Source: Naumovozyma dairenensis CBS 421
Taxonomy: Eukaryota; Ascomycota; Saccharomycetes; Saccharomycetales; Saccharomycetaceae
Direction: 5' to 3'
DNA: 64,000 bases
Assembly: GCF_000227115.2 (NCBI RefSeq)
Contig: NC_016488.1
Coordinates: 434,001-498,000 of the forward strand
Both the position numbers and the translations under genes were made by a program. Position 1 is the stretch's first letter; each line of letters opens with the position of its first letter. Positions 51,753-61,948 of the stretch are shown here, piece after piece. The notes under the pieces are model-generated. The model saw only the letters and a list, made by a program, of their open reading frames with translations, ran no database searches and was not told the origin of the DNA.

Positions 51753-53201
51753 ATGTCCGATTTCGATAAATATACTACGCCCTTATCCTCTAGATATGCT
51801 TCTAAAGAAATGTCTAGTATCTTCTCCTTAAGGAGCAGATTTTCTACATGGAGAAAACTATGGTTAAACCTAGCCATTGCTGAAAAGGAGTTGGGTTTAG
51901 ATGTTATCAGCGATGAAGCCATTAAGGAAATGGAAGCCCATCTAACCATTACAGACGATGAGATCGCCAAAGCTAGTGCACAAGAAGCGATTGTTAGACA
52001 TGATGTCATGGCCCATGTCCATACCTTCGGTGAATCATGCCCTGAAGCAGCTGGTATCATTCACTTAGGTGCTACTTCATGTTTTGTGACTGATAATGCT
52101 GATTTGATTTTCTTAAGAGACGCCTATGATCTAGTCATCCCAAAGTTAGTTAACGTTATCGATAGATTATCTAAATTTGCTATGGAATATAAAGATTTAC
52201 CAGTGTTAGGGTGGACCCATTTTCAACCTGCTCAATTGACTACTTTAGGTAAACGTGCTACATTATGGATTCAAGAACTATTATGGGATCTAAGAAACTT
52301 CGTTAGAGCTAGGAATGATATAGGTTTACGTGGTGTTAAGGGTACTACTGGGACTCAAGCTTCATTTTTGGCCTTATTCCATGGTGACCATGACAAAGTG
52401 GAAGCCCTAGATAAGAGAGTCACCGAATTGCTAGGTTTCGATACTGTTTATCCAGTTACTGGCCAAACATATTCTAGAAAGATCGACATTGATGTTTTGG
52501 CTCCTTTATCCTCATTTGCTGCTACAGCTCATAAGATGGCTACTGATATTAGATTATTGGCAAATTTGAAAGAACTTGAAGAACCTTTCGAAAAATCCCA
52601 AATTGGTTCTTCTGCTATGGCGTACAAGAGAAATCCTATGCGTTGTGAACGTGTCTGTTCTTTAGCTAGACACTTGGGTTCTTTGTTTAGTGATGCAGTC
52701 CAAACAGCTTCTGTCCAATGGTTTGAAAGAACATTAGATGATTCCGCTATTAGAAGAATTTCTTTACCAAGCGCCTTCTTAACTACCGATATTCTTTTAT
52801 CCACATTGTTGAACATATCCTCAGGTCTTGTAGTCTATCCAAAGGTCATTGAAAGAAGAATTAAGTCAGAACTACCATTTATGGCTACTGAAAACATTAT
52901 TATGGCTATGGTAGAGAAAAAAGCTTCCAGACAAGATGTGCATGAACGAATTAGAGTCTTATCTCACCAAGCTGCCGCTGTGGTCAAAGAACAAGGTGGT
53001 GACAACGATTTGATTGAACGTATCCAAAAGGATGAATACTTTAAGCCAATTTGGGGTGAGTTAGACCAACTACTGGAACCATCTACTTTTGTCGGAAGAG
53101 CTCCTCAACAAGTTGAAAAATTTGTTGCCAATGATGTCAAGAATGCTTTAGCACCTTATGAAAAGTACATTCATGACCAAGAAGCAAAATTGAGCGTATA
53201 A
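51753..53201 (+). CDS. ADE13: Adenylosuccinate lyase
   Basis: This enzyme catalyses two steps of purine synthesis: SAICAR to AICAR plus fumarate, and adenylosuccinate to AMP plus fumarate. The ATG at 51753 gives [20 protein letters not shown] and a product of 482 residues, identical in length to S. cerevisiae Ade13. The fumarase/aspartase signature loop [15 protein letters not shown] is present, as are the catalytic His-bearing stretches [12 protein letters not shown] and [16 protein letters not shown]. Strong codon bias indicates high expression. It lies between RSC and VPS38 as in S. cerevisiae chromosome XII. Confidence 0.98.
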   Translation: MSDFDKYTTPLSSRYASKEMSSIFSLRSRFSTWRKLWLNLAIAEKELGLDVISDEAIKEMEAHLTITDDEIAKASAQEAIVRHDVMAHVHTFGESCPEAAGIIHLGATSCFVTDNADLIFLRDAYDLVIPKLVNVIDRLSKFAMEYKDLPVLGWTHFQPAQLTTLGKRATLWIQELLWDLRNFVRARNDIGLRGVKGTTGTQASFLALFHGDHDKVEALDKRVTELLGFDTVYPVTGQTYSRKIDIDVLAPLSSFAATAHKMATDIRLLANLKELEEPFEKSQIGSSAMAYKRNPMRCERVCSLARHLGSLFSDAVQTASVQWFERTLDDSAIRRISLPSAFLTTDILLSTLLNISSGLVVYPKVIERRIKSELPFMATENIIMAMVEKKASRQDVHERIRVLSHQAAAVVKEQGGDNDLIERIQKDEYFKPIWGELDQLLEPSTFVGRAPQQVEKFVANDVKNALAPYEKYIHDQEAKLSV

Positions 53202-53503
53202 TTATAAATAGTTTTGTACAATATAAGTAGTGAAAACATATTTCTTCGCCATTTTCTTCAATGATTCTCTGCATTCCTTTATTTTGCTTTGCCTATCCAT
53301 TAAATACTGTATATAAAAGTTTATACCTGGCAAAGGTTCATATATCTTGAGTATTCATTTGAGAAAATTTCATAAATAAGCAAAGCGTCCTCATTAGAAA
53401 ATACTAGATGTGACAATAAAGGTGAGTTATACATTACATTTGTATAAGGATGCAAGAAAGCTAGCCAAATGAAAAGATAACCCAATATTTATCAGGGAAA
53501 CAT
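53202..53503. other. ADE13-VPS38 intergenic region
   Basis: This is 302 bases with nothing recognised beyond AT-rich 3' end and promoter sequence. Confidence 0.4.
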
Positions 53504-54853
53504 ATGCCTCAATACGTATCCCAGAGAAGACTAAGACACATAAGATCTATCTCAATACGCAACCTTTCGTTATTGAGTCTCGAGCATCCATTACGGGAAA
53601 GCTTCCCTTATCTCACACTACCATGCTTCTTTGTCATCAAAACTTTAAAGGGAGATACCATTTATATCAGTGAAACCCAAAATGGGAGTACCTATAATGT
53701 TCAATTCAATTCTTTACCTATCAATTCAAACCCATCTACATGTGTAACAGTGCAATTAATAGTCGAAATTTCTTGCAAGTTATTTAAAACATCTGGGAGG
53801 GACAACGAGGGAGAGAACCACGAGAATGTATGGTGTCCTATGGCTACATATGAAGTTGATTTAAATCTGTTGAAAAAAATTGAGTTAGATAATACAATTA
53901 TAGAATCATGGAACACACCAATTTTCGAATTCGAAGATGGTATATACATTATTCCTGATACTAAAAATAAGAACATACTATTACAGCAAAATACTCAGAG
54001 CCACCGAAGGAAAATATCTGGCACTCAAACCAAAAAATCAGTTACTTTTAATTCACTTTTGAAACTGAATAAGATGATTGAGTATAACATGAATATGGAT
54101 AGGGAACTGCTTAGTGATTCCGTTAATTTGGAAAAAAGTGTACGGCTCCCTAATGGACGTTTATGTTGGCGTAAGATTCAAATAATCGATGCCATCAATC
54201 AATCAAAGACAAGTAATTTGAAGAAGATGAATATTATAGAGCGGCTTCGTAGCTTATTGTTTAAAGAAAATGCATTATTAAAGAAATCCGTGACGGAGTT
54301 GTCGTTACTTTCATTAAATCAAAACCAATCATCAAAAGAAGATTATGGTAACACATATTCAGGTCTAATACAGACTAAGACTCATCTTGAGAGAATCAAA
54401 GTTAAAAAGATTACTCAACTGATACGGATATTTGAAAATACGGGAATTTTTGATGAAGAATTCGGATTTATACGATGTTTGAAGACCAATAATGACCACG
54501 AACCACAGTCATTTTCAAGTTCCTCCCCGTATCCGAAAATAACGTTGAATCGAGTAGACATGAAGAGACTGTCGAGTAGGATATCAAAGAGCCAAGAAGA
54601 TCGTGAGATAATAAGTTCCATGTTAGGCTATTATCTTCTTTTCATCAAATTAATCACATCAAAAATTTACAAAATTGCATTACCTTATAATTTGCAATAT
54701 TTTGGTAGTACATCTCTTATAGATGGGAAGTATCCATTATACTGCCCCAAATCAAACGACATGGACCAGTATCGTGATTTCAAAAATGCACTCAATCATT
54801 TTAATGTAGATATATCACAAACTATACAGTATTTAGACCATTATTACATATAA
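53504..54853 (+). CDS. VPS38: Vps34 PI3-kinase complex II subunit Vps38
   Basis: Vps38 (UVRAG-like) directs the Vps34-Vps15-Vps30 kinase complex to endosomes for vacuolar protein sorting, in place of Atg14. The protein has 449 residues (439 in S. cerevisiae). The family is poorly conserved. The N-terminus MPQYVSQRRLRHIRSISIRNLSL and the block VTFNSLLKLNKMIEY just ahead of a central coiled-coil region match Vps38, as does a C-terminal domain with LPYNLQYFGSTSLIDGKYPLY. The position between ADE13 and the converging DCR2 gene is the same as in S. cerevisiae and supports the call. Confidence 0.9.
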   Translation: MPQYVSQRRLRHIRSISIRNLSLLSLEHPLRESFPYLTLPCFFVIKTLKGDTIYISETQNGSTYNVQFNSLPINSNPSTCVTVQLIVEISCKLFKTSGRDNEGENHENVWCPMATYEVDLNLLKKIELDNTIIESWNTPIFEFEDGIYIIPDTKNKNILLQQNTQSHRRKISGTQTKKSVTFNSLLKLNKMIEYNMNMDRELLSDSVNLEKSVRLPNGRLCWRKIQIIDAINQSKTSNLKKMNIIERLRSLLFKENALLKKSVTELSLLSLNQNQSSKEDYGNTYSGLIQTKTHLERIKVKKITQLIRIFENTGIFDEEFGFIRCLKTNNDHEPQSFSSSSPYPKITLNRVDMKRLSSRISKSQEDREIISSMLGYYLLFIKLITSKIYKIALPYNLQYFGSTSLIDGKYPLYCPKSNDMDQYRDFKNALNHFNVDISQTIQYLDHYYI

Positions 54854-54881
54854 TATAACACATAGAATATTGGAAAGATAA

Positions 54882-56651
54882 TCATTGTAACTTCACTTTA
54901 TCAAATATCTCACTAGGTGAGCCATTTAATCTTTTCCACGTATATACACTATTATCAGTAGTATCAATCTCAAATACTCGTATTCTTCTTTCTGTCCCAC
55001 CGTACCCTGCATATGCGCCTTCTCCCGCACTACCTCCATAGCATAGCCATATCATGCTTGGTGTGGAATCATCCCTGAGACAATAATCATTACAATGGTC
55101 ATGCCCACAACTGGTGACTGTGACACCCAATTCTTGTAAAGTGGATAGTCCACCTGAGTTATATTTAGGAGCTGTAACACCTTCTTTAAATTGGCCTACA
55201 ATTTCATTTTGTTGACTTGGGACCTTCTTTGAATCCAAGTCTAAATATTCTGGCAATGGAATATGGAAAAATGCCATAGAGATACCCTTGTTTTCGGGGG
55301 TTGAAGAATGTAATGATTTCATATACTCCCATTGATCTTCTTTAATCCAATCATAACCTGGGAATATTTTCCCGTTTTTAGAATATTTATGAGAATCCAG
55401 GAAATATAAAGTAATTTTCAGTTCATTACTGTAATCATAAATATTTTCAACGTAATTCCCTACACCAAAGGAATTATCATTGGTGTCCTTCGGACTAAAT
55501 TGGAACAGTGAGAAGGGTAATATGGATGCCAGTTCACTCAATTGCCAACGTGATAAACTACCTTCATCGTCATGATTACCCCAAACCATAGCCCAAGAAA
55601 GCCTTCTTGAGATGACAGGAGATAAAGCCTTCAATAACGTTGTTTCTGAATCTTGGATAGAAAGGTCTCCCATAATTTGATCACCTGTATATATGACTAA
55701 TTGGGGAGATTCAATGTCAAGTACTGATTCAATAAATTTTAAAGTTTTAGGGTCAGCTTTACAATCTTCATCAGTCTTTGGGAATTCGTCTCTACATGTA
55801 TTTTCACCCACTGCCATATGTAAATCTGCTAATTGAACAATTTTAAACTTACCTGTTTCTTTATTTGGCCTTAAAGGTTGAGATAAAGACACTTTTTCTT
55901 CTTTATTGATAAGGTATCTTGTCGATAAATAACTTGGAAATCTTGAATAAGCTTCATCAATTAAAGTCCAATCTTTATTCAATATCCAGCCAAATCTTGG
56001 TTCTACACAATCGATTCCAAACAATATATTCAAATCAGAAATGAAACCTGGATAATATTGATTTTGTTGCCTTAAATTATCAACTGTGAACGGTAGTGTA
56101 GCTATTTCCAGATCGCCAACTGTGGTTGATTTGGATGTTTTGGTTTTTGAAATGGAAACGATACCTTGAAGAATATTATTGCTTTCATCTTTACCATTGT
56201 TATCGTTACCTATCAACAGAAGAGTTATTGGAACAGTTTCGTAAAAAAGATACTGTGACTTACTAAACCACCTATAACCGAATGAACCTCTTAGATCTTT
56301 CTTAATAATATGTCGGGATATCTGAAGATCTTTTCCATCGTGTGATGACTGCGATAATTGATTGCTTATGGTACAATGTTGTAAATGTCTTTTTGTAACA
56401 TGGAAACAATCCAAATGGCCTATATTGACCACTACTTGACTACTAGGGTCTATATCAGATAACCCATTGGAATCCAATATAATTTTTGCTTCTGTGCTCA
56501 ATGAATGGGTTCCTAATAATGGACTGAATGGTCTTAGAGTCGTACCAAATAACGATATATGCTGTTGATAACGATGGATGATTAGGAACAATAGTAGTAT
56601 GGAAGAAATGTATATCAGAACTCTGCTGTAACGTTTTGATAAAGATAACAT
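54882..56651 (-). CDS. DCR2: Dcr2 phosphoesterase
   Basis: Dcr2 is a calcineurin-like metallophosphatase; in S. cerevisiae it promotes Start by acting on Sic1 and dephosphorylates Ire1 in the unfolded protein response. The ATG at 56651 gives MLSLSKRYSRVLIYISS; the upstream in-frame codon is GTG, so the longer reading is unlikely. The product has 589 residues (578 in S. cerevisiae). One N-terminal membrane span (about 9-27) suggests a membrane anchor. Metal-site motifs appear in order: ADLHM, YTGDQI, WGNHDDEG, FFHIPLPE and GHDHCND. It converges on VPS38 with only 28 bases between stop codons. Confidence 0.94.
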   Translation of the reverse strand: MLSLSKRYSRVLIYISSILLLFLIIHRYQQHISLFGTTLRPFSPLLGTHSLSTEAKIILDSNGLSDIDPSSQVVVNIGHLDCFHVTKRHLQHCTISNQLSQSSHDGKDLQISRHIIKKDLRGSFGYRWFSKSQYLFYETVPITLLLIGNDNNGKDESNNILQGIVSISKTKTSKSTTVGDLEIATLPFTVDNLRQQNQYYPGFISDLNILFGIDCVEPRFGWILNKDWTLIDEAYSRFPSYLSTRYLINKEEKVSLSQPLRPNKETGKFKIVQLADLHMAVGENTCRDEFPKTDEDCKADPKTLKFIESVLDIESPQLVIYTGDQIMGDLSIQDSETTLLKALSPVISRRLSWAMVWGNHDDEGSLSRWQLSELASILPFSLFQFSPKDTNDNSFGVGNYVENIYDYSNELKITLYFLDSHKYSKNGKIFPGYDWIKEDQWEYMKSLHSSTPENKGISMAFFHIPLPEYLDLDSKKVPSQQNEIVGQFKEGVTAPKYNSGGLSTLQELGVTVTSCGHDHCNDYCLRDDSTPSMIWLCYGGSAGEGAYAGYGGTERRIRVFEIDTTDNSVYTWKRLNGSPSEIFDKVKLQ

Positions 56652-56878
56652 GCTGTGGTATGAAAAGAGATCTTGAAAGGAACTTCCCACTTACTTTGTT
56701 TCAAATTAAATATTTGATAGCTTGTCTTTATTTTATTTATTTATTTATTTATTCATTCAATGTTAAGGTCGTTTAAATAAGTTTATTAAATTGTCATCAT
56801 AATTATAAATATTAATTAGAGATTTCTAGAAAAATAGAATGTAAAATAATGGAAACTATTGATTACAGTTTAAACATG

Positions 56879-57184
56879 TTACTCAGAAGATGGAGGGGAC
56901 ATGTTCCCTGATTGTTTGTTTTGCCTCTCCTGCTTTTGCTTAGTTTCTTGATCAACCTCTACAGGTACAGAAGGTCTATGCCCATTGTTTAAGAGCAGCC
57001 CACCACTGTTATTGGTGTCAGTTACTGTAGGAAGATGGAAGTTGGGACTACAACTGACGGCATGTGGTCTTCGTAGTTGATCAATATACATCACTTTCGT
57101 CTTGCCTCCCCTGTTCAAATATACTTCCGTATTGTCATGGCTCATCTGCCCTTGTTCCTGTTTCTGTTGTTTCTTTTCTGGCAT
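56879..57184 (-). CDS. Small hydrophilic protein, probable YLR361C-A orthologue
   Basis: This 101-residue frame starts at an ATG, is rich in Gln, Asn, Ser and Pro, and lies between DCR2 and STE11 on the minus strand. The S. cerevisiae uncharacterised gene YLR361C-A (about 98 residues) holds the same position and orientation. The central segment TEVYLNRGGKTKVMYIDQL looks like ordinary coding sequence rather than low complexity. No domain or function is known; the identification rests on position and size. Confidence 0.65.
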   Translation of the reverse strand: MPEKKQQKQEQGQMSHDNTEVYLNRGGKTKVMYIDQLRRPHAVSCSPNFHLPTVTDTNNSGGLLLNNGHRPSVPVEVDQETKQKQERQNKQSGNMSPPSSE

Positions 57185-57490
57185 AGCTGTTTGAGATGGA
57201 GATCTTACTTGTGCTATAGTAGTCTGTTAAGTAATATAATAATCAAGTTGTATTTACTAGGAAGTAAAGAAGAGATTCAATACACATCATACTAATCCTT
57301 GGGATACATTGGCCTTTCCCTCTTGATTGCATCCTTTTATGGTTTGCTGCTAGTAGGCGCAGTGGTAAATTGAATATATTTTATTACAATTTGATTTTAT
57401 GTTAATTAAACACCTCGGGTCTTCTCGATTACTACACAACTTCATCCAAGGAGGAAAGTATACTAAATACTTGCTGCTACAAAGATAATA
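57185..57490. promoter_or_regulatory. Divergent upstream region of STE11
   Basis: This is 306 bases between divergent start codons; no site was recognised. Confidence 0.4.
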
Positions 57491-59758
57491 ATGCCATCTT
57501 CTGAATCCTCGACATATGTCGAATCGTTCTTACGAGGTTTGCATTGTCAAGAATACCTTCCTGCCTTCCAAGAATGTGACATAACGACTAAAGATGATTT
57601 GATCCATTTAGATAAATCCATCCTGATAGTCTTAGGAATCAACAAGATTGGTGATAGGCTTCGTATATTAAAGAAAATAAGGACGTTGAAACCAGCTGAA
57701 TCAATTTCCACGACATCAACTGCCGCACAGCTAGATGCACAATTCAATGAGTTATTGAACAAATTTGAATCATTGTCTCCACAGTTATTATCTTCAATAA
57801 CACCATCTTCGTATTATTCAACCGTTGCTTCTAGAAAAGGTAATAAAGATGATGAAATAGGGCTATCGATTAATGATAAACATCATGTCATATTTATACT
57901 GAATGATGGATCTGCAATGAAAGTTAATGTAAATGGCTGTTTCAATGCTGATTCCATTAAGAAACGACTAATTAAGAAACTCATACAGCATCAACGGAAT
58001 TTGGCTACTAACCGCAAGACGAAAAATGCGCAAGATTATGATATCTTTGTCGTCGATTATAATAAAAATGTATTACACCTCCTATATGATGTGGAATTAG
58101 TCACTATATGCCATTCTCCTGATAGATTAGATAAAAACAGATTAATATTTGTTGCAAAGGATCAAACTCCAAGCGATCAAGCAATTCAAACATCCAAAAA
58201 ACTATACTTAAAAACAATGAATTCGTTCAGCGGTAAATCTAACTCTTCTCACACTTCATCCACCGCATCTGCTGTTGCTGCTGATGTTTCAAAATTTTCT
58301 TCCACTTCTTCATCGTCAAGAATGAGCGTTGATAATGACGATGATAAGGGCAAAATACGTAAAATATTTAATCAAAGACCACCAAGTGAATTGATCTCCA
58401 CAAATTTATCAAATTATTTCCCCAACACAAATATGACAAGATTGAAGAAAACTATAAGAGATTCATATCGTCAATCAGTTAGATTAAGCACGGCATCCTC
58501 AAATGCAGCATATTTACATAGTCATGATCCGAATAATATTGGTGATATATTACTGAAAAGAGCCAATGCTATTGATAGGGCATTGTTACAAAGTATTAGT
58601 CAAAATTCATCTCGTGTTCCAGTTCCACGCTCTTCCCTTGATCCCAGAAAGGGTAAATCAATACTGTCTAATAAGGGTCATGGAGCGTCTGATGTTTCCC
58701 TCGATCGTATTCGATTAATGAGTTCAGAGGAGGAAGATAATGATGATGATTATTATGATGATGATGACAATACTGAGATAAGACAACCTGATCTAGTATC
58801 ATTACCAACGAAAGTGGTTACACCTAAATCATGGCTAAAGGGGGCACGAATTGGTTCAGGAAGTTTTGGTACAGTTTACCTTGGTATGGATGCGGCTACT
58901 GGTGAATTAATGGCTGTGAAACAAGTTGAAATTAAACCTTTAGTAGTTACAGTTACGACGGGTGTACAATTACAATCACAATCTGATGATAAGATATCAA
59001 AAGATACGAAACAGCAGCAGCAGCAAGAAAATAATCAATCAGATATTCATAAGAAGATGGTTGATGCTTTACAACACGAAATGAATTTATTGAAAGAATT
59101 ACATCATGAAAATATTGTTACATATTATGGATCATCCCAAGAGAATGGAAATTTAAATATTTTCTTGGAATACGTTCCTGGTGGATCAATCTCTACGATG
59201 TTAAATAATTATGGACCTTTTGAAGAATCATTAATTATTAATTTTATTAGACAAGTGTTAATAGGTGTTGCATATTTACATCGTAAGAATATTATTCATC
59301 GAGACATTAAAGGTGCTAATATCTTAATTGATACAAAAGGATGCGTCAAGATTACAGATTTTGGTATTTCAAAGAAATTATCATCATCGTCGTCGTCTAC
59401 ATCCTCCTCATCGCATGATAAGAATAGTAATAATAATAACAAGAGGGCATCGTTACAAGGATCAGTTTATTGGATGGCACCAGAAGTGGTGAAGCAAACT
59501 GTCACTACAACAAAAGTTGACATTTGGTCTACAGGGTGTGTTATCATTGAAATGTTTACAGGTAAACATCCATTTCCTGATTTCTCACAAATGCAAACTA
59601 TTTTCAAGATTGGTACGAATACAACACCTGAAATTCCATCATGGGCTACTGAAGAAGGGAAAGATTTCTTAAGGAAAACTTTTGAAATTGATTACAAGAA
59701 GAGACCGGATGCTATTGAATTATTACAACATCCTTGGGTAGACTCCTTAAATCTTTAA
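57491..59758 (+). CDS. STE11: MAPK kinase kinase Ste11
   Basis: Ste11 is the MEKK shared by the pheromone, filamentous-growth and high-osmolarity pathways, acting on Ste7 and Pbs2. The protein has 755 residues (717 in S. cerevisiae). An N-terminal SAM domain (about 10-75) binds Ste50; a Ras-association-like/Ste5-binding domain follows (about 133-235, [24 protein letters not shown]). The autoinhibitory segment [15 protein letters not shown] is present as [15 protein letters not shown]. The kinase domain has G455-S-G-S-F-G460, K477 in AVKQ, the HRDIKGAN loop with D605, and D623 of DFG. Extra length comes from a Gln/Asp-rich insert in the N-lobe and a Ser/Asn-rich insert between DFG and APE. Confidence 0.97.
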   Translation: MPSSESSTYVESFLRGLHCQEYLPAFQECDITTKDDLIHLDKSILIVLGINKIGDRLRILKKIRTLKPAESISTTSTAAQLDAQFNELLNKFESLSPQLLSSITPSSYYSTVASRKGNKDDEIGLSINDKHHVIFILNDGSAMKVNVNGCFNADSIKKRLIKKLIQHQRNLATNRKTKNAQDYDIFVVDYNKNVLHLLYDVELVTICHSPDRLDKNRLIFVAKDQTPSDQAIQTSKKLYLKTMNSFSGKSNSSHTSSTASAVAADVSKFSSTSSSSRMSVDNDDDKGKIRKIFNQRPPSELISTNLSNYFPNTNMTRLKKTIRDSYRQSVRLSTASSNAAYLHSHDPNNIGDILLKRANAIDRALLQSISQNSSRVPVPRSSLDPRKGKSILSNKGHGASDVSLDRIRLMSSEEEDNDDDYYDDDDNTEIRQPDLVSLPTKVVTPKSWLKGARIGSGSFGTVYLGMDAATGELMAVKQVEIKPLVVTVTTGVQLQSQSDDKISKDTKQQQQQENNQSDIHKKMVDALQHEMNLLKELHHENIVTYYGSSQENGNLNIFLEYVPGGSISTMLNNYGPFEESLIINFIRQVLIGVAYLHRKNIIHRDIKGANILIDTKGCVKITDFGISKKLSSSSSSTSSSSHDKNSNNNNKRASLQGSVYWMAPEVVKQTVTTTKVDIWSTGCVIIEMFTGKHPFPDFSQMQTIFKIGTNTTPEIPSWATEEGKDFLRKTFEIDYKKRPDAIELLQHPWVDSLNL

Positions 59759-60187
59759 TGTGAGGAGCAAACAAATCAAAATATATATAAAAAGATTATA
59801 GACTGTAATATGTTGAGAATATATATGATAATAACTTTAGATCTTTTTTACTTGTCTATACAGGTGTCAACTTCAGAACTAATTTTCATAAATTAGTTTT
59901 CCCAAAATAGATATAATAATGTAAGATAGAATGCACATATGATCTTTGGCCTATTTTTTCCTGTATGTTTTAAGTTCAAAAAACATTCCATAAGGACATT
60001 ACAAGTTTTTTTAAAAGTTGATGGTGATGGGAACTCCTGTATTACAACAAAAAATGTATGACCATACTTTCATGTAGATCAAAATTGTCATTACCGTCAT
60101 CCTCAATGCATACCTGCATCTAGTCTACGTATTTTTTTTATACGTTTTTTTAAATGCAACACATTGTAGGTGATTTTCCTAATTTCA
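59759..60187. other. STE11-NMD4 convergent intergenic region
   Basis: This is 429 bases of AT-rich 3' flanking sequence; no gene was recognised. Confidence 0.4.
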
Positions 60188-60907
60188 TCATGGACTCCAT
60201 AATTCACCAGCACCTCTTTTCGCATACACAGTATTTTCAAAATTGGTCTTAATAATCTGATCCCCATTTGAATTGATTTGTTTAACACCGCCATTTTTCA
60301 AAATGGAATTATAAAAAGATTCAGTTTCTTGGAAGGATTTATAATTGAATTCTTTAGATAATAACGAGTCAGCATCGACAATGGAACACCATGGGATATT
60401 ACATAACGTTGAAATTTTCCTAATTTTCTCATCTTCCGTAATTAAGATCCATTTAACGTCATCATCATGCAATTTATAAATACAACTTTTCAAGAAATTT
60501 TTCAATCTTCTTGGTAATTTATTTAATTGATCTATAGATTGGTTGGATCCATCAGTGGATTGAAGGATATCAGACCACGGGACTAAGTCCAGAATGTCAG
60601 GGAATTCAATGATAAGTTGGACATTGCTTTCATTCTTGTTGCCGTTAGAGTGAGTGGGATTGGCATAATTATCGATGAATTTCAATGATTCCCTTGCGTT
60701 AAAGCTTTTATCATGGTATTGTAAGAAATCCAATTCTTTCAAAGTGTATGTAGGGATATAGAAATTCAAATTAATGGTTTCTAAATCTTCATTCATAGAG
60801 GTGTTAGTAGTATTTCCGTTGTCTGTGTTTTGAGTAATCCATCTCTTGATGTTGCCCAGGCCTCTGTTGAAAGCGGATGCCTCCAAGATAAAGTTGTACT
60901 GTGGCAT
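60188..60907 (-). CDS. NMD4: Nonsense-mediated decay accessory factor Nmd4
   Basis: Nmd4 is a PIN-domain protein that binds the Upf1 helicase and tunes nonsense-mediated mRNA decay. The ATG at 60907 gives MPQYNFILEASAFNRGLGNIKRW, matching the family start; the upstream in-frame codon is GTG. It has 239 residues (218 in S. cerevisiae), the difference being Asn/Ser/Thr-rich insertions near residues 25-40. The PIN-like fold shows LNFYIPTYTLKELDFLQ and WILITEDEKIRKISTLCNIPWCSIVD. The tail TVYAKRGAGELWSP is the conserved C-terminus needed for Upf1 contact in the family. Confidence 0.94.
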   Translation of the reverse strand: MPQYNFILEASAFNRGLGNIKRWITQNTDNGNTTNTSMNEDLETINLNFYIPTYTLKELDFLQYHDKSFNARESLKFIDNYANPTHSNGNKNESNVQLIIEFPDILDLVPWSDILQSTDGSNQSIDQLNKLPRRLKNFLKSCIYKLHDDDVKWILITEDEKIRKISTLCNIPWCSIVDADSLLSKEFNYKSFQETESFYNSILKNGGVKQINSNGDQIIKTNFENTVYAKRGAGELWSP

Positions 60908-61247
60908 TGATTGTATTTTTATTTTTGTAGTAGATACCACCCAATGATCTTGCTCCTAATCTAACCTGACCTGAACTGAGTTTGTTTCTTTCTGAGTGTC
61001 CAACCTTCCCTTCTTGTCAAATGTGGCAGTTGTAGTTATCTCGTTTTAGCTTCTTCGGGGTGTCTCTTCATCGGCATATTGCTATGTTAACAGTTTTATT
61101 GAAAAGATTTGATCAAGATGATGATTGAGGATGCTGGTGAAGAACACTTAACCATTAGTGTATATCTTCAATATATACATAATACATTCCAGTATATCTA
61201 CATTTATATTATCATTCAAACCAGAATTTAGCTGTACACGATACAAA
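60908..61247. promoter_or_regulatory. Divergent NMD4/GRX8 promoter
   Basis: This is 340 bases between divergent start codons; nothing specific was recognised. Confidence 0.4.
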
Positions 61248-61589
61248 ATGGCCGCTCAAGAATACATTACCAAGGCTAAAGAGTTAATTGATTCCAACAA
61301 ATATTTCCAGTTCTCTGCTAATTGGTGTAAAGACTGTGTCTATACATTATCTGTATGGGATAAATATAACATTAGGAGTAAATTCAAAATCTTTGACATT
61401 GGTGATTTATCCAAAGAGGAACAAACGGAATGGAGAAATGCCTTTGAAGAAGTTACTGGTATTAGAAATTTGCCTACCATAATCGTTGATGGAGAAGTTT
61501 GGGGGACAGAGACTAAATTGCATGAATTGGAAGACATGAATCAATTAGAATTTGAATTGAAGAGATTAGGTTTGGTACAACATTCTTAA
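61248..61589 (+). CDS. GRX8: Glutaredoxin Grx8
   Basis: Grx8 is a small cytosolic dithiol glutaredoxin with low activity in S. cerevisiae. The ATG at 61248 (ACAAAATGGCC context) gives a 113-residue product (109 in S. cerevisiae); the longer frame starts with a non-ATG codon. The active site is C27-K-D-C30 (FSANWCKDCVY), the WCxDC form typical of Grx8, and the cis-Pro loop is RNLPTIIVDG. It is divergent from NMD4, as in S. cerevisiae. Confidence 0.95.
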   Translation: MAAQEYITKAKELIDSNKYFQFSANWCKDCVYTLSVWDKYNIRSKFKIFDIGDLSKEEQTEWRNAFEEVTGIRNLPTIIVDGEVWGTETKLHELEDMNQLEFELKRLGLVQHS

Positions 61590-61948
61590 ATCAATATATA
61601 TATTTATGCATCCATTCCTTTGCATTTAAATAAATATATATATATATATATACGCTTCTAATGTGTAATCAAATCAGTTTATATAGAATATTGCACAACT
61701 TCATTGATAACTCACCTCCCAATTCCCTTACTATCTCATTCTCCCTTTAGTTTAGTCCTCCTTCCAACATCTCAGGATGTATCTCAGTTTTCTGAACCTC
61801 TATAGAATTGTGTTAAGTACGTAGACTGGATTAATAATCAAATTGACATTACAGAGAGAAACAGGAACCTTTGGTCTAAAACAACAAATCTAACAGGGCT
61901 GCAACAAAAGACTCAACCAATATCAGATCAGTTGATCAGTCACACAAT
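61590..61948. other. GRX8-SSQ1 intergenic region
   Basis: This is 359 bases with AT dinucleotide runs (about 61632-61652). In S. cerevisiae RPS22B (with its snoRNA-bearing intron) and MDM30 lie between these two genes; neither is present here. Confidence 0.6.
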
